Of a stretch of DNA of 64,000 bases, positions 56,239-64,000 are shown piece by piece. Origin of the DNA: Halobaculum sp. CBA1158. GTDB taxonomy: Archaea; Halobacteriota; Halobacteria; Halobacteriales; Haloferacaceae. Where the stretch lies: NCBI RefSeq assembly GCF_021431925.1, contig NZ_CP090371.1:2418001-2482000 (forward strand), given 5' to 3'. Position numbers and translations under genes: made by a program. A model generated the notes under the pieces. It saw only the letters and a program-made list of their open reading frames with translations. It was not told the DNA's origin and did no database searches. Numbering within the stretch: position 1 is the stretch's first letter; each line of letters begins with the position of its first letter.

Positions 56239-58098
56239 TCAGGCCGCCGAGTCGCTCGCGGCGTCGACGGTCGACGCCGCGAGCGGAAGCGTCACCGAGA
56301 CGGCCGTCCCGCCGCGCCTGCTGGGTTCGACCGCGATGTCGCCGCCGGAGAGCCGGGTGATCCGGTTGATCAGCCACAGTCCGAGTCCGTTCGCCCGTTC
56401 GAGCGACGGCTCGCGTCCCAGGAGCACCTCGCGGTCGTCGTCGGGGATCCCGGGACCGTCGTCGGCGACGCGGATCGTCGCCGTCGACTCGGAGCGCTCG
56501 ACGGCGACGGAGACGGCGAGCCACGGGCGGTCGGAGTCGGCGTGTTCGATCGCGTTCTCGATCAGGTTGTCGACGACCGAGGGGAACACCGACAGCGTCG
56601 CCACCGTGACCGGGTCCTCCGGGAGGGTCGTCTCCAACCGAACGTCCGGGTGCTCCACGCGAACCTGCTCGCAGTGAGACCGAACGAGCGCGACCAGGTC
56701 GGTCCGCCGGACCTCGGGGTCGCCGTCGACGAGTCGCTCCGCGAGCGCGGCCTGTTCTGTGACCGCGAGCATCCCCTCGGTTCTGGCCGACAGCACCGAC
56801 AGCGCGTCGCGCACCGTCTCGGACTCCCGGTCCGACGCCTCGAGTTCCGTCTTCAGGAGGCTCAGGTAGCCGTCGATCACGGAGATGTCGTTGCGAAGGT
56901 CGTGGCGCAACACGCGGTTCAGGATCGTCACTCGGCGTTCGGCCGCCCGCCGCTCGGTGATGTCCCGGAACACGAGCACGGCCGCGTCGGTGTCCTCGAG
57001 CGGGCCGACCGACGTGGTGAACGTCCGGTGTTCGGGCGACTGGACGGTGTCGCCCACCGGGGGGTCGTCGGGGTCGCCGACCGAGGTGTCGTCGGGGTCG
57101 TCGGTAGAACGGGCGTCGGTGAGGCCGTCGCCGCCGTCCGCTCGGCTCCGGCGGGTCTCCCAGTCGACCGTCACGGTGACCGCCTCTGCGTTCGTCCCGG
57201 AGGTCGCCCGGATCGCCTCGACGAGATCCGGGTGCGCGCCGAACGCGTCCCCGACTGCCGCCCCGACGACGCGCTCGTCGCCGAACAGCTGCCGGGCGGC
57301 CTCGTTCGTCGCCCGGATCCTCCCGTCGTCGTCGACGATCACGACCGGATCCGAGAGGTGGTTGACGATGTGGTCCTGCGCGACCGCGATCGAGTCAAGC
57401 AGTCGGTAGCGCGTGATCGCGACCCCCGTGAGCACGGTCGTCACCGCGAACATGACCGGGGTGAAGTCGATCGGCTGCCCGTCACCGGGGAACAAGAAGA
57501 TGCTCACCAGTCCCGCGAGCGTCGGCAACAGCCCCGCCGCGAGGACGGCCAGTCGCCTCGATCGGAGCGTTCCCGTCGTCCCTCGGACGCTTCGCACGAG
57601 TCGCCAGAGCACGTAGACGTTCACCGTGTACGACCACAGGACGAACGCCAGGTACCCGATCCCGGGCGTCACGTCCGATCTGGTCACCTCGCCGGCGACG
57701 ACGGTCGCGTCCGCGTAGATCAGGTGGTGTGCCGGGTTCGAGACGGCCAGCGCGGCGAACGCCAGCGGGACGCCCGAGACGACCGCGATCCGGCGACGGG
57801 TGAGCCAGCAGTCGTCGCCGGCGACGGCGAACGCGAAGACGGGCCACGACGCGCCGACGAGGCCGGTGCCGATCCAGAGGAGGTTGTTGTACGCGAGAAT
57901 CACCGACAGCGAGTCGGCGCGCAACTGGAGCGCGTACGACCACGTCCAGAGCGTCGCCCCGAGCGCGAGAGCCACGAAGCCGACGATCTCCGGCCCCCCG
58001 AGCGTCACGGGTCGACGCCACAGCACCGCGACCAGCATCGCGGCCGAGACGACTCCCCCGAGCAGCAACAGCGGAACGACGTAGGTGACTACACTCAT
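56239..58098 (-). CDS. Sensor histidine kinase with 7TM input domain and PAS
   Basis: A 619-residue membrane sensor kinase. N-terminal seven-helix module (about 1-225, the His-kinase 7TM type), a PAS domain (about 230-385, DGRIRATNEAARQLFG, interrupted by a repeat-like DDPDDTSVGDPDDPPVG insert), a dimerisation box with phospho-acceptor His in LRHDLRNDISVI, and a HATPase domain (DNLIENAIEHADSD, DDGPGIPDDDRE, NGLGLWLIN). No response regulator is adjacent. Ligand unknown. ATG at 58098. Confidence 0.9.
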   Translation of the reverse strand: MSVVTYVVPLLLLGGVVSAAMLVAVLWRRPVTLGGPEIVGFVALALGATLWTWSYALQLRADSLSVILAYNNLLWIGTGLVGASWPVFAFAVAGDDCWLTRRRIAVVSGVPLAFAALAVSNPAHHLIYADATVVAGEVTRSDVTPGIGYLAFVLWSYTVNVYVLWRLVRSVRGTTGTLRSRRLAVLAAGLLPTLAGLVSIFLFPGDGQPIDFTPVMFAVTTVLTGVAITRYRLLDSIAVAQDHIVNHLSDPVVIVDDDGRIRATNEAARQLFGDERVVGAAVGDAFGAHPDLVEAIRATSGTNAEAVTVTVDWETRRSRADGGDGLTDARSTDDPDDTSVGDPDDPPVGDTVQSPEHRTFTTSVGPLEDTDAAVLVFRDITERRAAERRVTILNRVLRHDLRNDISVIDGYLSLLKTELEASDRESETVRDALSVLSARTEGMLAVTEQAALAERLVDGDPEVRRTDLVALVRSHCEQVRVEHPDVRLETTLPEDPVTVATLSVFPSVVDNLIENAIEHADSDRPWLAVSVAVERSESTATIRVADDGPGIPDDDREVLLGREPSLERANGLGLWLINRITRLSGGDIAVEPSRRGGTAVSVTLPLAASTVDAASDSAA

Positions 58099-58427
58099 CG
58101 TGCGATGGCCTCCGGTACGGGCGCGTCCGTGCGAACCGGCGTTCCCGGCGACGGTGTGCGACCACGAGTCCGCGAGTGGACCACCGATGGAACGAACAGC
58201 GCTTAAAAATACCGTCAGCCGCGTAGTGTTGCGATATACGTAGTGTTCCTATGACACGTCTGTCCGGTCGTCGATCGTCGGTCGGTGTCGGTTCGACCGT
58301 CCGCGTCCGCATCGGTTCGGCCGTCCGCGTCCGCATCGGTCCGCCCGTCCGCGCCCGCACCGCCGACCGCGACAGCAACATCTGTTCGTGTACGGCAGTT
58401 TATGAGGGCGGACGCCGACCTGCGGAC
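58099..58427. other. 329-bp gap with TATA-like element and tandem repeat
   Basis: Between the divergent kinase and ilvD genes. A GCTTAAAAATACC element lies at about 58200-58212. About 58290-58375 has CCGTCCGCGTCCGCATCGG-type repeats (units of about 24 bp). An ATG at 58251 is in frame with ilvD but would add 59 repeat-encoded residues, so it is rejected. No gene is supported. Confidence 0.5.
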
Positions 58428-60215
58428 ATGAGCAAGCAGGAGCCGCCCGACCGCGCAGGCGACGCGGCCGACGACGCCGCCGACGCCGACGCGTTCGCCG
58501 GCGAGAAGGACGAGTCCCTCCGGAGCCGCGAGGTGACCGCCGGGGCCGAGCGCGCGCCCCACCGCGCGATGTTCCGCGCGATGGGATACGACGATCAGGA
58601 CCTGTCGTCACCGATGGTCGGGATCCCGAACCCCGCCGCCGACATCACGCCGTGTAACGTCCACCTCGACGACGTGGCCGACGCCGCCCGCGAGGGCATC
58701 GAGGAGGCCGAGGGGATGCCCATCGAGTTCGGCACCGTCACCATCTCCGACGCCATCTCGATGGGGACCGAGGGGATGAAAGCGAGCCTCGTCTCCCGCG
58801 AGGTGATCGCCGACTCCGTCGAGCTGGTCTCCTTCGGCGAGCGCATGGACGCGCTCGTCACGGTCGCCGGCTGCGACAAGAACCTCCCCGGGATGCTGAT
58901 GGCGTCCATCAGAACCGACCTCCCGTCGGTGTTCCTGTACGGCGGATCGATCAGACCCGGCGAGCACGAGGGCCGCGACGTGACCGTCCAGAACGTCTTC
59001 GAGGGCGTCGGCACCTACGCCGAGGGCGACATGAGCGCCGACGAGTTGGACGAGATGGAGCGCCACGCCTGCCCGGGTGCGGGCTCGTGCGGCGGGATGT
59101 TCACCGCGAACACGATGGCCAGCATCTCGGAGGCGCTGGGGATGGCACCGCTGGGGTCGGCGTCGCCGATGGCCGAGTCGCCCGAGCGCTACGACACCGC
59201 CCGCCGCGCGGGCGAACTCGCGCTGGAGTGCGTCCGCGAGGACCGCCGCCCCTCGGACATCCTGACGAAGGAGTCGTTCGAGAACGCCATCGCGGTGCAG
59301 GTGGCGATGGGCGGTTCGACCAACGCCGTGCTCCACCTGCTCGCGCTGGCGGCGGAGGCGGACGTCGAGTTGGGCATCACGGAGTTCGACGAGATATCCC
59401 GACGCACGCCGAAGATCGCGAACCTCCAGCCCGGCGGCACGCGCGTCATGCAGGACCTCGACGAGGTCGGCGGCGTCCCGGTCGTGATCCGCCGGCTCAT
59501 CGAGGGCGGGTACATGCACGGCGACGCGATGACGGTGACCGGTCGGACGATGGCCGAGGAGATCGCCCACCTGGAAGAGACGGGCCACCTCCCGGACGAC
59601 GAGGACATCGACGCGGACTTCCTGTACACGGTCGACGAGCCCTACACCGAGGAGGGCGCGATCAAGATCCTGACGGGCAACCTCGCGCCCGACGGCGCGG
59701 TCCTGAAGGTGACCGGCGACGACGCGTTCCACCACGAAGGGCCGGCCCGCGTGTTCGAAGCCGAGGAAGACGCCATGGAGTACGTGCAGTCGGGAGAGAT
59801 CGAGTCGGGCGACGTGATCGTCATCCGCAACGAGGGCCCGCGCGGCGGCCCCGGCATGCGCGAGATGCTCGGCGTCACCGCCGCGGTCGTCGGCGCGGGC
59901 CACGAGGACGACGTGGCGCTCCTGACCGACGGGCGCTTCTCGGGCGCGACGCGCGGGCCGATGATCGGCCACGTCGCTCCCGAGGCCGTCGAGGGCGGGC
60001 CGATCGGCCTCGTCGAGGAGGGCGACACGGTGACGGTTGACATCCCCGAGCGCGAACTCTCGGTGGACGTGGACGATGCGGAACTGGCCCGGCGAGCCGA
60101 GGCGTACGAGCCGCCGGAGCCGCAGTACGCGGGGGGCGTCTTCGCGAAGTTCGCCCGTGACTTCGGGAGCGCCGCCAACGGCGCGGTCACGAATCCGAGG
60201 GCGAAGCGCGACTGA
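58428..60215 (+). CDS. ilvD: Dihydroxy-acid dehydratase
   Basis: IlvD dehydrates dihydroxy acids in valine/isoleucine synthesis, with an iron-sulfur cluster. The 595-residue enzyme shows [17 protein letters not shown] (Cys), [17 protein letters not shown] (Cys), [19 protein letters not shown] (third Cys), [12 protein letters not shown] and [16 protein letters not shown]. Length normal. The start at 58428 follows a TTTATGAGG leader. No other ilv gene is in the window. Cytosolic. Confidence 0.97.
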   Translation: MSKQEPPDRAGDAADDAADADAFAGEKDESLRSREVTAGAERAPHRAMFRAMGYDDQDLSSPMVGIPNPAADITPCNVHLDDVADAAREGIEEAEGMPIEFGTVTISDAISMGTEGMKASLVSREVIADSVELVSFGERMDALVTVAGCDKNLPGMLMASIRTDLPSVFLYGGSIRPGEHEGRDVTVQNVFEGVGTYAEGDMSADELDEMERHACPGAGSCGGMFTANTMASISEALGMAPLGSASPMAESPERYDTARRAGELALECVREDRRPSDILTKESFENAIAVQVAMGGSTNAVLHLLALAAEADVELGITEFDEISRRTPKIANLQPGGTRVMQDLDEVGGVPVVIRRLIEGGYMHGDAMTVTGRTMAEEIAHLEETGHLPDDEDIDADFLYTVDEPYTEEGAIKILTGNLAPDGAVLKVTGDDAFHHEGPARVFEAEEDAMEYVQSGEIESGDVIVIRNEGPRGGPGMREMLGVTAAVVGAGHEDDVALLTDGRFSGATRGPMIGHVAPEAVEGGPIGLVEEGDTVTVDIPERELSVDVDDAELARRAEAYEPPEPQYAGGVFAKFARDFGSAANGAVTNPRAKRD

Positions 60216-60346
60216 TCGGGCGCTCCGTCCCGACGTGCCGCCGGTTGCGATCGTCGGATCGTCGGGTTCCGGCCGAAGTGTGGACCGTCGGACAGAAACG
60301 ACGTTCGCGGAACGGCCAAGTATCGTGCCGGCGACACCTCCGGCGT

Positions 60347-61198
60347 ATGAACGGTGACGACGACGGGGCCGACGACGGCGACGGTTCCGGCCGGGCGCTG
60401 TCCGCGCGCTTCGAGGCGAACCGCGAGCACTGGGAGTCCATGGTCGAACCGGTCTCGGCGACGGACGGGACCGACGAGATCGAGGCGTTCCTCGCAGGGG
60501 AGTCGGCGCTGCTTCCCGTCCAGCGGGAGGAACTGGGCGACGCCTCCGGGTCGCGGCTGCTGGACCTCCAGTGTTCGATCGGGACACGAACGCTCTCGTG
60601 GGCGCGCGAGGGGGCGACGGTGACCGGCGTCGACATCTCGGCCGAAAGCGTGCGCGTGGCGCGAGAGATCGCCGACGAGGCCGGGTTGGCGGACCGCGCC
60701 GAGTTCGTCCGCTCGAACGTGTACGACCTTCCCGACGACCACGACGAGCGGTACGACACGCTCGTCACGAACTTCGGCGTGCTGTGTTGGCTCCCCGACC
60801 TCGACCGCTGGGCGGCGGTCGTCGCCGAGTTGCTCGAGCCCGGCGGGACGTTCTACCTCGCCGAACACCACCCGATCGCGACCGCGCTCTCGGACGATCT
60901 CGGGGCGGGTGAGGACCCGATATCGGTCGAACATCCGTACTTCTCGAGCGACGCACCCGTATCGGCCGCTGACGGGTCCACGCACAAGTGGATACACGGA
61001 CTCGGCGAGATCGTGACCGCGCTCGCCGACGCCGGGATCCGGATCGAGTTCGTCCACGAGCACCCGTTCTCGCCGATCCGGCGTTCGCCGCAGATGGTCC
61101 AGGACGACCGCGGACGGTGGCGGTTCGAGGGCGACGCGTCCCTCCCGCTACTGGTGACCGTCAAAGGCGAACTGCGATCGGACGCGCCGGGAGCCTGA
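60347..61198 (+). CDS. SAM-dependent methyltransferase
   Basis: A 283-residue class I methyltransferase. Motif I is LLDLQCSIGTRTLSWA (usual GxGxG is replaced by QCSIG), motif II VTGVDISAESV, then FVRSNVYDLPDDHDERYD and LLEPGGTFYLAEHHPIA. The N-terminal 12 residues are an acidic tail. Substrate unknown. ATG at 60347 is chosen because the frame upstream is Arg-rich. Separate from ilvD by 131 bp in the same direction. Confidence 0.88.
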   Translation: MNGDDDGADDGDGSGRALSARFEANREHWESMVEPVSATDGTDEIEAFLAGESALLPVQREELGDASGSRLLDLQCSIGTRTLSWAREGATVTGVDISAESVRVAREIADEAGLADRAEFVRSNVYDLPDDHDERYDTLVTNFGVLCWLPDLDRWAAVVAELLEPGGTFYLAEHHPIATALSDDLGAGEDPISVEHPYFSSDAPVSAADGSTHKWIHGLGEIVTALADAGIRIEFVHEHPFSPIRRSPQMVQDDRGRWRFEGDASLPLLVTVKGELRSDAPGA

Positions 61199-61258
61199 TC
61201 GACGCTGCCGGGCGAGTCGTGACCGGACGGCCGACGGCTGGACGCGCCGACGCCGACT

Positions 61259-62461
61259 TCAGGCGTCCTCGTCGGCCGGTTCCGCGTCGCGTCGTGCGTG
61301 CACGGTCTCGTGGATCCCGAGTACCAGCGCGGGGACGACGAGCATGAACAGGTGCTCCTCCAGCGGAATCGCCAGCAGTTCGATCCCGGTCCGCATCGGG
61401 ATGGAGAACACGCCGACCTCCAGCGTGTACCAGTCCCAGACGTACGCGACGGGGTAGAGGAGGGCTATCGTCGCGGCGGCGCGGCGGGTCGCGTCTCGCC
61501 CGGCGCGGACGAGCAGCGCGAGCGCCGCGGTTCCGAAGACGACCTCGGTCGCGAGGTAGGTGTACGGACCGAGCACGGTGATGTCAGGGAGCGGCGCGTC
61601 CGCGAGCGGCCGGAAGAACGTCGCCACGAGCAGCCCAGCGAGAAAGAGGTAGGCTCCGCGCACCAGCAGCATCGTCGCGGTCCCGGAGTCCTTGCGAACG
61701 GCGACCGCGACGACCCCGCCGAACGCGAGGCTCGCGGCGGGCGCGCTCGCCGGGAGAACGCGCGCGATCGCGAGGGGGACGACCGCGAACAGTCCGACCC
61801 CGAGCGCGACGGTCGCGAGGCGACGGGCGCGCCGCGGTCCCAGCGTGACAGCGACGGTCCGCTTGTCGATGGAGCGGTCGTATTCGTAGTCCTGCGCGTC
61901 GTCGATCACCTTCACCCCGGCGAGGGTGACGACGAGCACGGCCGCCAGCGCGATCGGTGCGGCCGCGATCCGCCCGGTCTGTGCGGCGTACCCGCCGAGC
62001 AGACACAGCCCGATTCCCACGGGGTACCCGAGCGTCGTCGTGACGGGATTGGTGTCGAACTGCGGCGCGTGGAGGTAGCCGATGACCCACGTCGGCGTCA
62101 CGAGCGCGACGGCGAGCGGCGTCGCCGTCGACTCCGCGAGGACGGCCACCCCGGCCAGACACGCGAGGAATCCCAGCGTCGCGCCGACGAGTCCGAGCCG
62201 ACAGCCCCGCTCGGTCATCGGGTGGTCGTCGTCCTCGCCGCGACGGTGAAAGTCCACGTACCCGTCCTTCACGTGGGCGGTGTAGACGGCGAAGAAGGCG
62301 GTTCCCGCGTGGACGAGCGCGAGCGCGGGGTCGAACTCGCCGGCCAGGGCCGCTCCGAACAGCGCCGTCGCCACCGGCGGGAGCATGAACACCGGGTGGA
62401 CCTGTGACGCGTACGCTCGCGCGACTGCCCCCGGGCCGCGGCCGTGGCGGGCGATCGCCAT
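61259..62461 (-). CDS. UbiA-type prenyltransferase fused to a lycopene-cyclase-like domain
   Basis: A 400-residue integral membrane protein. Residues about 1-280 are UbiA-like: motif 1 HVKDGYVDFHRRGEDDD (Asp66, Asp70) and motif 2 IDDAQDYEYDRSIDKRT (187-201). Residues about 295-385 match the short lycopene-cyclase repeat: VAYVWDWYTLEVGVFSIP (338-355) and PLEEHLFMLVVP (366-377), including the Pro-x-Glu-Glu motif. Haloarchaea make C50 carotenoids (bacterioruberin) through a UbiA-type lycopene elongase. The fusion suggests a joint role on carotenoid ends (inference); a second member or other carotenoid genes are not adjacent. Start ATG at 62461. Confidence 0.85.
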   Translation of the reverse strand: MAIARHGRGPGAVARAYASQVHPVFMLPPVATALFGAALAGEFDPALALVHAGTAFFAVYTAHVKDGYVDFHRRGEDDDHPMTERGCRLGLVGATLGFLACLAGVAVLAESTATPLAVALVTPTWVIGYLHAPQFDTNPVTTTLGYPVGIGLCLLGGYAAQTGRIAAAPIALAAVLVVTLAGVKVIDDAQDYEYDRSIDKRTVAVTLGPRRARRLATVALGVGLFAVVPLAIARVLPASAPAASLAFGGVVAVAVRKDSGTATMLLVRGAYLFLAGLLVATFFRPLADAPLPDITVLGPYTYLATEVVFGTAALALLVRAGRDATRRAAATIALLYPVAYVWDWYTLEVGVFSIPMRTGIELLAIPLEEHLFMLVVPALVLGIHETVHARRDAEPADEDA

Positions 62462-62640
62462 GTTGCGTGCTAGGACGGAACGCGATTAAGTGATGCGCCG
62501 ACCCGGGTCGCGGAGATTTCGCTCCGCTACCTCGATCCGTCTCGGCCGCGGCGACGGCGTGGGTCGAACCTCCGTCCGTCGTTCCGCGTAGTTCGTGGCC
62601 TCCAGTAGATTAAAGACCAGTCAACAGAGAGGAACGTTTC

Positions 62641-63204
62641 GTGGTGCACTCGGACGAACGGGCCGCATCCTCGGTCATCGGCGTCGTGATCCTCGTCGCG
62701 GTCACGGTCATCCTCGCCGGTACCGCCTCGGTGTACGTTCTCGGCATCGCCAACTCCGTCCAGGAACCCCCACCGAGTAGCTCATTCGAGTTCGACTACT
62801 CGCAGGAGGGTGACACGGCCAGTTACCTGCCGGGCGACCCGGATCGGGGCTCCGACAACCTCTCCGTGTCGTTCGTTGGCGGCGAGACGATCCGGGCCGA
62901 CCGGATCAACGTGACCGTCACGGGGGCGAAGGAGATCGATCAGAACGGGAACGTGATCGGGACGGACCTCACCTTCGAGCCGAACTACGCGGGGGGCGGC
63001 AACCTCTTCGGTAATACGGGCGAGGTGAGCGCGGGTGACAGCTACACGATTAGCGACCTCGATTTCGTCTCGAACGACGGCTCCGGGAACCTGGGTAGCC
63101 TTCGAAAACTGGACCTCTCGGACGCGACTGTTCGTGTCTACTGGCTCAGCGAGAACGGCGAGACCGGGTCCGTGATCGCCGAGTGGACGTACGCGGGTGG
63201 TTGA
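62641..63204 (+). CDS. Type IV pilin / archaellin-like protein
   Basis: A 187-residue pilin of the DUF1628 type (haloarchaeal type IV pilins). GTG start, then a class III signal: DERAASSVIGVVILVAVTVILA, a hydrophobic N-terminal helix processed by the archaeal prepilin peptidase. The mature part is beta-rich with Gly/Asn/Asp/Thr, such as VTVTGAKEIDQNGNVIG and VSAGDSYTISDLDFVSND, and would form the exposed surface. No pil or arl operon genes are next to it, so it is a minor or lone pilin. Confidence 0.85.
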   Translation: MVHSDERAASSVIGVVILVAVTVILAGTASVYVLGIANSVQEPPPSSSFEFDYSQEGDTASYLPGDPDRGSDNLSVSFVGGETIRADRINVTVTGAKEIDQNGNVIGTDLTFEPNYAGGGNLFGNTGEVSAGDSYTISDLDFVSNDGSGNLGSLRKLDLSDATVRVYWLSENGETGSVIAEWTYAGG

Positions 63205-63374
63205 ATCGAGAGTCCGCTCCCGCTATCGGATCGGGACGTGTGTTCCGCCGGTTTCGAGGACGAACGTGGTCGTAGCCAAACCGGTATCGGCCGGAACGAC
63301 CCGTCACCACGGCTTCGCCTCCTGCCGTCCGGTGATAGATTCGCCAAGTTGTATCGATCGCGTCGAAAACGATA

Positions 63375-63445
63375 TGGGACCGCCGAGATTCGAACTCAGG
63401 TCCTACGGACCCCATCCGCAGAGGATACCACTACCCTACGGTCCC
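63375..63445 (-). tRNA. tRNA-Pro (anticodon GGG)
   Basis: A 71-nt class I tRNA on the minus strand. Acceptor stem GGGACCG pairs with CGGTCCC, discriminator A at 63375. The anticodon stem is TGCGG/CCGTA with one G-T pair, loop ATGGGGT, anticodon GGG. T-arm CTGAG-TTCGAAT-CTCGG is regular. No intron and no encoded CCA. Confidence 0.94.
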
Positions 63446-63530
63446 GTACCCGGTGAGAAACGAGCGTCGGGGTTAAGCCCTTCGTTTCGAACGGCTACTC
63501 CGTCGTGCGATCACACGGCGCGACGCCGAC

Positions 63531-64000
63531 TCACGCCCCGTCGGCGTCGCGCGGGACCACCAGGTCGCCGTCGTCGCGGACGGCCATGCTCGCGACCGCC
63601 TGGCCCTCGTAGACGGCCACCCCCTCGGCGCGGCCGATGACGTAGCCGTCGCGCTCGCTCTCGACCGCCTCCAGAACCTCGCCGTGGGGAGTCACGACGT
63701 CGGCGACGACCTCTCCCGCCTCGACCGGTTCGCCGACTGCGACGCGGTGGCGGACCACCCCCGCCGTCTCGGTACGGGGGCCGACGAACCGCCGGACGGG
63801 GTACTCGACGGGCGCGTCGGGTACCCCGTCGCCCGCGGCCGCAAGGCTCGGCGGTCGGTCCGCCAGGAGGCCGAACTCGACGGCCGCGGCGACGACGCCC
63901 GCGACGCCGGCGCGACGGGCGTCGGCCTCGACGACGCTGTGGCCGCCAAGCTCCGCCGTGACCGCCGGGATCCCGGCGGTGTTGAGCACAGCGCCGGCGG
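63531..64000 (-). CDS. Partial succinylglutamate desuccinylase/aspartoacylase family protein (C-terminal end)
   Basis: The gene runs past the right edge of the window; only its last about 156 codons are present. They hold the catalytic-Glu strand IPAVTAELGGHSVVE and the C-terminal lipoyl-like domain (VAVGEPVEAGEVVADVVTPHG, AVESERDGYVIGRAEG). It is a relative of the gene at 26.5-27.5 kb. The N-terminal zinc site is outside the window. Reads toward the tRNA-Pro gene. Confidence 0.85.
   Translation of the reverse strand, partial: AGAVLNTAGIPAVTAELGGHSVVEADARRAGVAGVVAAAVEFGLLADRPPSLAAAGDGVPDAPVEYPVRRFVGPRTETAGVVRHRVAVGEPVEAGEVVADVVTPHGEVLEAVESERDGYVIGRAEGVAVYEGQAVASMAVRDDGDLVVPRDADGA

Noticed and set aside
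58251-58427. N-terminal extension of ilvD from an upstream ATG
   Set aside because: The added 59 residues come from tandem-repeat DNA; family members start near MSKQE and a TATA-like leader precedes 58428.

Overview
This 64 kb window comes from an extremely halophilic archaeon (class Halobacteria). Evidence: very high G+C, strongly acidic proteins, leaderless-looking genes, Tat lipoprotein signals, aIF-2 beta fused to a TRAM domain, transcription factor S, a trpDFEG operon, Vms1-like release factor and many small CPxCG zinc proteins. The genus cannot be fixed from sequence alone. Almost everything looks chromosomal; the only clear mobile items are one IS200/IS605-type TnpB element, an intein and a tRNA-associated repeat block.

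Layout. 1-8.5 kb: aIF-2 beta, a hydroxyacid dehydrogenase, the TnpB element inserted exactly at the msrB stop codon, a HAD phosphatase, a FAD oxidoreductase, a beta-RFAP synthase homologue and a KaiC/RadA-like protein with a degenerate P-loop. 8.6-14.3 kb: a coiled-coil zinc protein, an acidic zinc protein, TFS, an alpha/beta hydrolase with a 48-bp internal duplication, PspA, a membrane protein and a ferredoxin. 14.3-15.8 kb: a gene remnant, tRNA-Leu(TAA) followed by three extra copies of its own 3' end, a cytochrome-b-like membrane protein and a possible IS left-end relic. 15.8-28 kb: flavin monooxygenase, an iron-siderophore binding lipoprotein with a thioredoxin-reductase-like partner behind a DtxR-type box, the dgcN-dgcA pair, methyltransferase, a fused siroheme decarboxylase (AhbAB), a TrpD-like paralogue and a deacylase. 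28-36 kb: cyclophilin, a Tat-exported protein, the trpDFEG operon and an isolated Rieske protein. 36-50 kb: PEP carboxylase, aldo/keto reductase, Vms1-like factor, ATP-grasp ligase, an RCK/TrkA protein between two stand-alone RAM-domain proteins, an orphan E1-alpha, two paralogous lipoproteins and thymidylate kinase. 50-64 kb: intein-containing class II ribonucleotide reductase behind a leader ORF, histidine kinase, ilvD, a UbiA-lycopene cyclase fusion, a pilin, tRNA-Pro(GGG) and a truncated deacylase.

How the genes work together. The trp genes form one overlapping minus-strand operon for anthranilate and its conversion toward tryptophan. dgcN-dgcA overlap and probably run N-acetyl-D-glutamate racemisation. 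The siderophore-binding protein and the flavoenzyme overlap by 11 bp and share one iron-type promoter. trkA and a RAM protein abut, with a second RAM protein divergent. tmk and nrdJ (dNTP synthesis) lie near each other but are divergent.

A recurrent theme is micro-scale repeat growth: short in-frame tandem repeats in acidic tails (msrB, trpE, the 34.7-kb gene, the 9.5-kb gene), tandem repeats between genes, and strings of small perfect palindromes, three of which form the linker of the AhbAB fusion. The strongest candidates for something new are the TnpB element with a changed RuvC-II site and a divergent mini-gene, the tRNA-Leu 3'-end array, the siderophore/flavoenzyme pair, the RCK/RAM module and the UbiA-lycopene cyclase fusion.
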